A stretch of 7,230 bases of DNA from Victivallaceae bacterium (lineage in GTDB: Bacteria; Verrucomicrobiota; Lentisphaeria; Victivallales; Victivallaceae): contig JAQUOK010000148.1 in NCBI GenBank assembly GCA_028717165.1, positions 1-7,230 of the forward strand, read 5' to 3'. Shown here in pieces: positions 6,027-7,230 of the stretch. The notes under the pieces are model-generated. The model was not told the origin of the DNA and ran no database searches. It saw nothing but the letters and a program-made list of their open reading frames with translations. How positions within the stretch are numbered: the first letter of the stretch is position 1; the number at the start of each line of letters is the position of its first letter. The position numbers and the translations under genes are program-made.

Positions 6027-7156
6027 TGAAAAACGTTATTGACATTCTTGAAGACCTGATCGCTCTGCCCAGCGTAAACCCGATGGGCGGCAGCGACTCC
6101 GCTCCGGACTTATGCGGGGAAGCAAAGGTTAATGACTATATGAGCGATTTTATCGGCAAAATCGGCCTGAAACCTTTCGTACAGGAAACCGCGCTTCCCG
6201 GACGCGACAATGTCGGCGCCGTGCTTTACAAAGGCGCAGATTATAAAACCGTAATCCTGCAATGCCATACCGACACGGTGGGTATCGGGGATAATCGGCA
6301 GCTTTTGCGCCCGATAAGAAAAAACAGCCGGATATACGGCCGCGGAGCCTGCGACTGCAAAGGCGGACTTGCCGCCATGCTTGCCGCGCTCGCACAGGCC
6401 GCCGAAAATCCCGACAAGGTAAAAAACAATGTCATTGTCATGGGCGTATCGGACGAGGAATATTCGTTCAAAGGCAGTCTCGCGCTGTGCGAACAGGAAC
6501 CGAGTAAAAACGCCGCTTTCGGGATTATCGGGGAGCCCACCGGCTGCCGGGTCGTCAACGGTTTTAAAGGCGTTGCCCGGTGGAATGCTTCCGTGACGGG
6601 AAAAGCCTTTCACAGTTCCGAACCGGAAAAAGGCGTAAACGCCATTTACCGGATGGCGAAACTGATCAGCCTGATTGAAAAATACCAGTCGGAATTGGAA
6701 AACGGCGAGACAATTTCGGTGGGCACCGTCAAAGGCGGTTCGGCAGTGAACATAGTCCCTGACGCATGTACTATTGAAATTGACCGCAGGCTGACAAAAA
6801 ATACTTCTCCCGAAAAGGCTTTTAAAGACCTGGAAAAATATTTATCCCGGAGCCTGGATTTTAATTTCTCATTTTCGGATTTGAAAGACGCCCAAAACGC
6901 GATTTTGATCGAACCGGATCATCCCGGCGTCAGGATATTATCCGAAATTTGCAAAGACATGGATATTGACGGGGCTCCGCAGCAAGTCGCTTTCGGTTCC
7001 GACGCCTACCGGATGAACGCCGCTGGAATCCCTACCGTTCTCTGGGGCCCGGGCAGTATCGCCGTCGCCCATACGAATGATGAATATGTCTCTATGGATG
7101 ATCTGATAAAAGCGGAAGAATTCTACTTTAGAGCAATGAATCACACATTGAAATAA
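6026..7156 (+). CDS. M20-family metallo-amidohydrolase (ArgE/DapE/carboxypeptidase-like)
   Basis: A 376-residue dinuclear zinc hydrolase with every expected catalytic residue visible. These are H81-T-D83 (QCHTDTV), bridging D110 in GRGACDCKGG, the general base pair E144-E145 in SDEEYS, E170 in GEPT, and H349 in AHTNDEY. The inserted dimerisation domain runs roughly 178-290 and contains FHSSEPEKGVNAI (196-208, H196 the lid-domain histidine) and GGSAVNIVPDACTIEIDRR (237-255). The family removes acyl, succinyl or carbamoyl groups from amino acids or cleaves dipeptides. The best overall resemblance is to acetylornithine deacetylase-type enzymes, but no arginine or lysine genes are nearby. In this operon, removal of an N-acyl group or release of an amino acid from a conjugate fits better. 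The start is coupled to the previous gene (TGATG, one-base overlap) with only a weak ribosome site. Confidence 0.94.
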   Translation: MKNVIDILEDLIALPSVNPMGGSDSAPDLCGEAKVNDYMSDFIGKIGLKPFVQETALPGRDNVGAVLYKGADYKTVILQCHTDTVGIGDNRQLLRPIRKNSRIYGRGACDCKGGLAAMLAALAQAAENPDKVKNNVIVMGVSDEEYSFKGSLALCEQEPSKNAAFGIIGEPTGCRVVNGFKGVARWNASVTGKAFHSSEPEKGVNAIYRMAKLISLIEKYQSELENGETISVGTVKGGSAVNIVPDACTIEIDRRLTKNTSPEKAFKDLEKYLSRSLDFNFSFSDLKDAQNAILIEPDHPGVRILSEICKDMDIDGAPQQVAFGSDAYRMNAAGIPTVLWGPGSIAVAHTNDEYVSMDDLIKAEEFYFRAMNHTLK

Positions 7157-7160
7157 GGAT
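7155..7160 (+). promoter_or_regulatory. Ribosome binding site of the 3'-terminal gene
   Basis: AAGGAT overlapping the M20 stop codon, 7 bases before the ATG at 7168, supports the start of the truncated last gene. Confidence 0.6.
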
Positions 7161-7167
7161 CAGTTTA

Positions 7168-7230
7168 ATGAAATCATTTGAATTAGTGAGAAAAGCGATC
7201 CGCTTTGAATCTCCAGATCGGGTTCCGTTA
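7168..7230 (+). CDS. Second UroD/methyltransferase-family gene, N-terminus only (cut by window end)
   Basis: Only 21 codons are in the window, reading MKSFELVRKAIRFESPDRVP plus one leucine. The pattern of a short helix, then VRKAIRFE, then a proline-containing PDRVP turn, is the characteristic opening of UroD-superfamily methyltransferase-like proteins. It parallels the opening of the gene at 3518 (YSVLRGEQLENIPCVP) but is clearly a different sequence. It starts 11 bases after the M20 gene with its own ribosome site, so the operon continues beyond the window. The call rests on a short match and could change when the rest is read. Confidence 0.65.
   Translation, partial: MKSFELVRKAIRFESPDRVPL

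Noticed and set aside
1372..7156. Ureide (allantoin) degradation, because class V aminotransferases and M20 hydrolases both occur there
   Set aside because: The M20 protein looks deacetylase-like rather than allantoate-specific, and the methyltransferase, dehydrogenase and lactonase-like genes do not fit that pathway.

Overview
This is a compact bacterial catabolic-type locus with one divergent regulator and one long rightward operon. The regulator and the several UroD-family genes resemble loci common in Lentisphaerota (Victivallales-like) and related PVC-group bacteria, but this is inferred from protein style and mixed GC content, not from a marker gene, so treat it as tentative.

Layout. 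Positions 1-154 hold no gene I can support, only a weak candidate terminator for the regulator. A LacI-family repressor gene lies on the minus strand (155-1150). The roughly 220-base divergent intergenic region (1151-1371) carries two near-consensus sigma70-type promoters pointing away from each other. It also holds two copies of a LacI-type operator sharing 15 identical bases: one fills the -35/-10 spacer of the regulator promoter, and the other sits at the predicted start of transcription of the operon. From 1372 to the right edge, seven plus-strand genes follow almost without gaps: a class V (alanine-glyoxylate type) aminotransferase, a Gfo/Idh/MocA oxidoreductase, a UroD/MtaA-type zinc methyltransferase-like protein, a TIM-barrel metal hydrolase (lactonase-like amidohydrolase), a cyclase/kynurenine-formamidase-fold hydrolase, an M20 metallo-amidohydrolase, and the first 21 codons of a second UroD-family gene cut by the window end. 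Junctions are 4-base ATGA overlaps, an 8-base overlap, a 1-base TGATG overlap, and gaps of 3 and 11 bases.

How they may work together. The gene set looks like a LacI-controlled, substrate-induced pathway. It has three hydrolases of different folds for amide, lactone or cyclic bonds, an NAD(P)-dependent dehydrogenase, a PLP transaminase and one or two cobamide-linked methyl transferases. This combination does not match a pathway I can name. A reasonable inference is breakdown of a methylated (O-, N- or S-methyl) and amino- or acyl-bearing small molecule, perhaps sugar-derived. No transporter, corrinoid protein or corrinoid activator is visible in the window, and no protein shows a signal peptide or membrane segment, so the visible steps are cytoplasmic.
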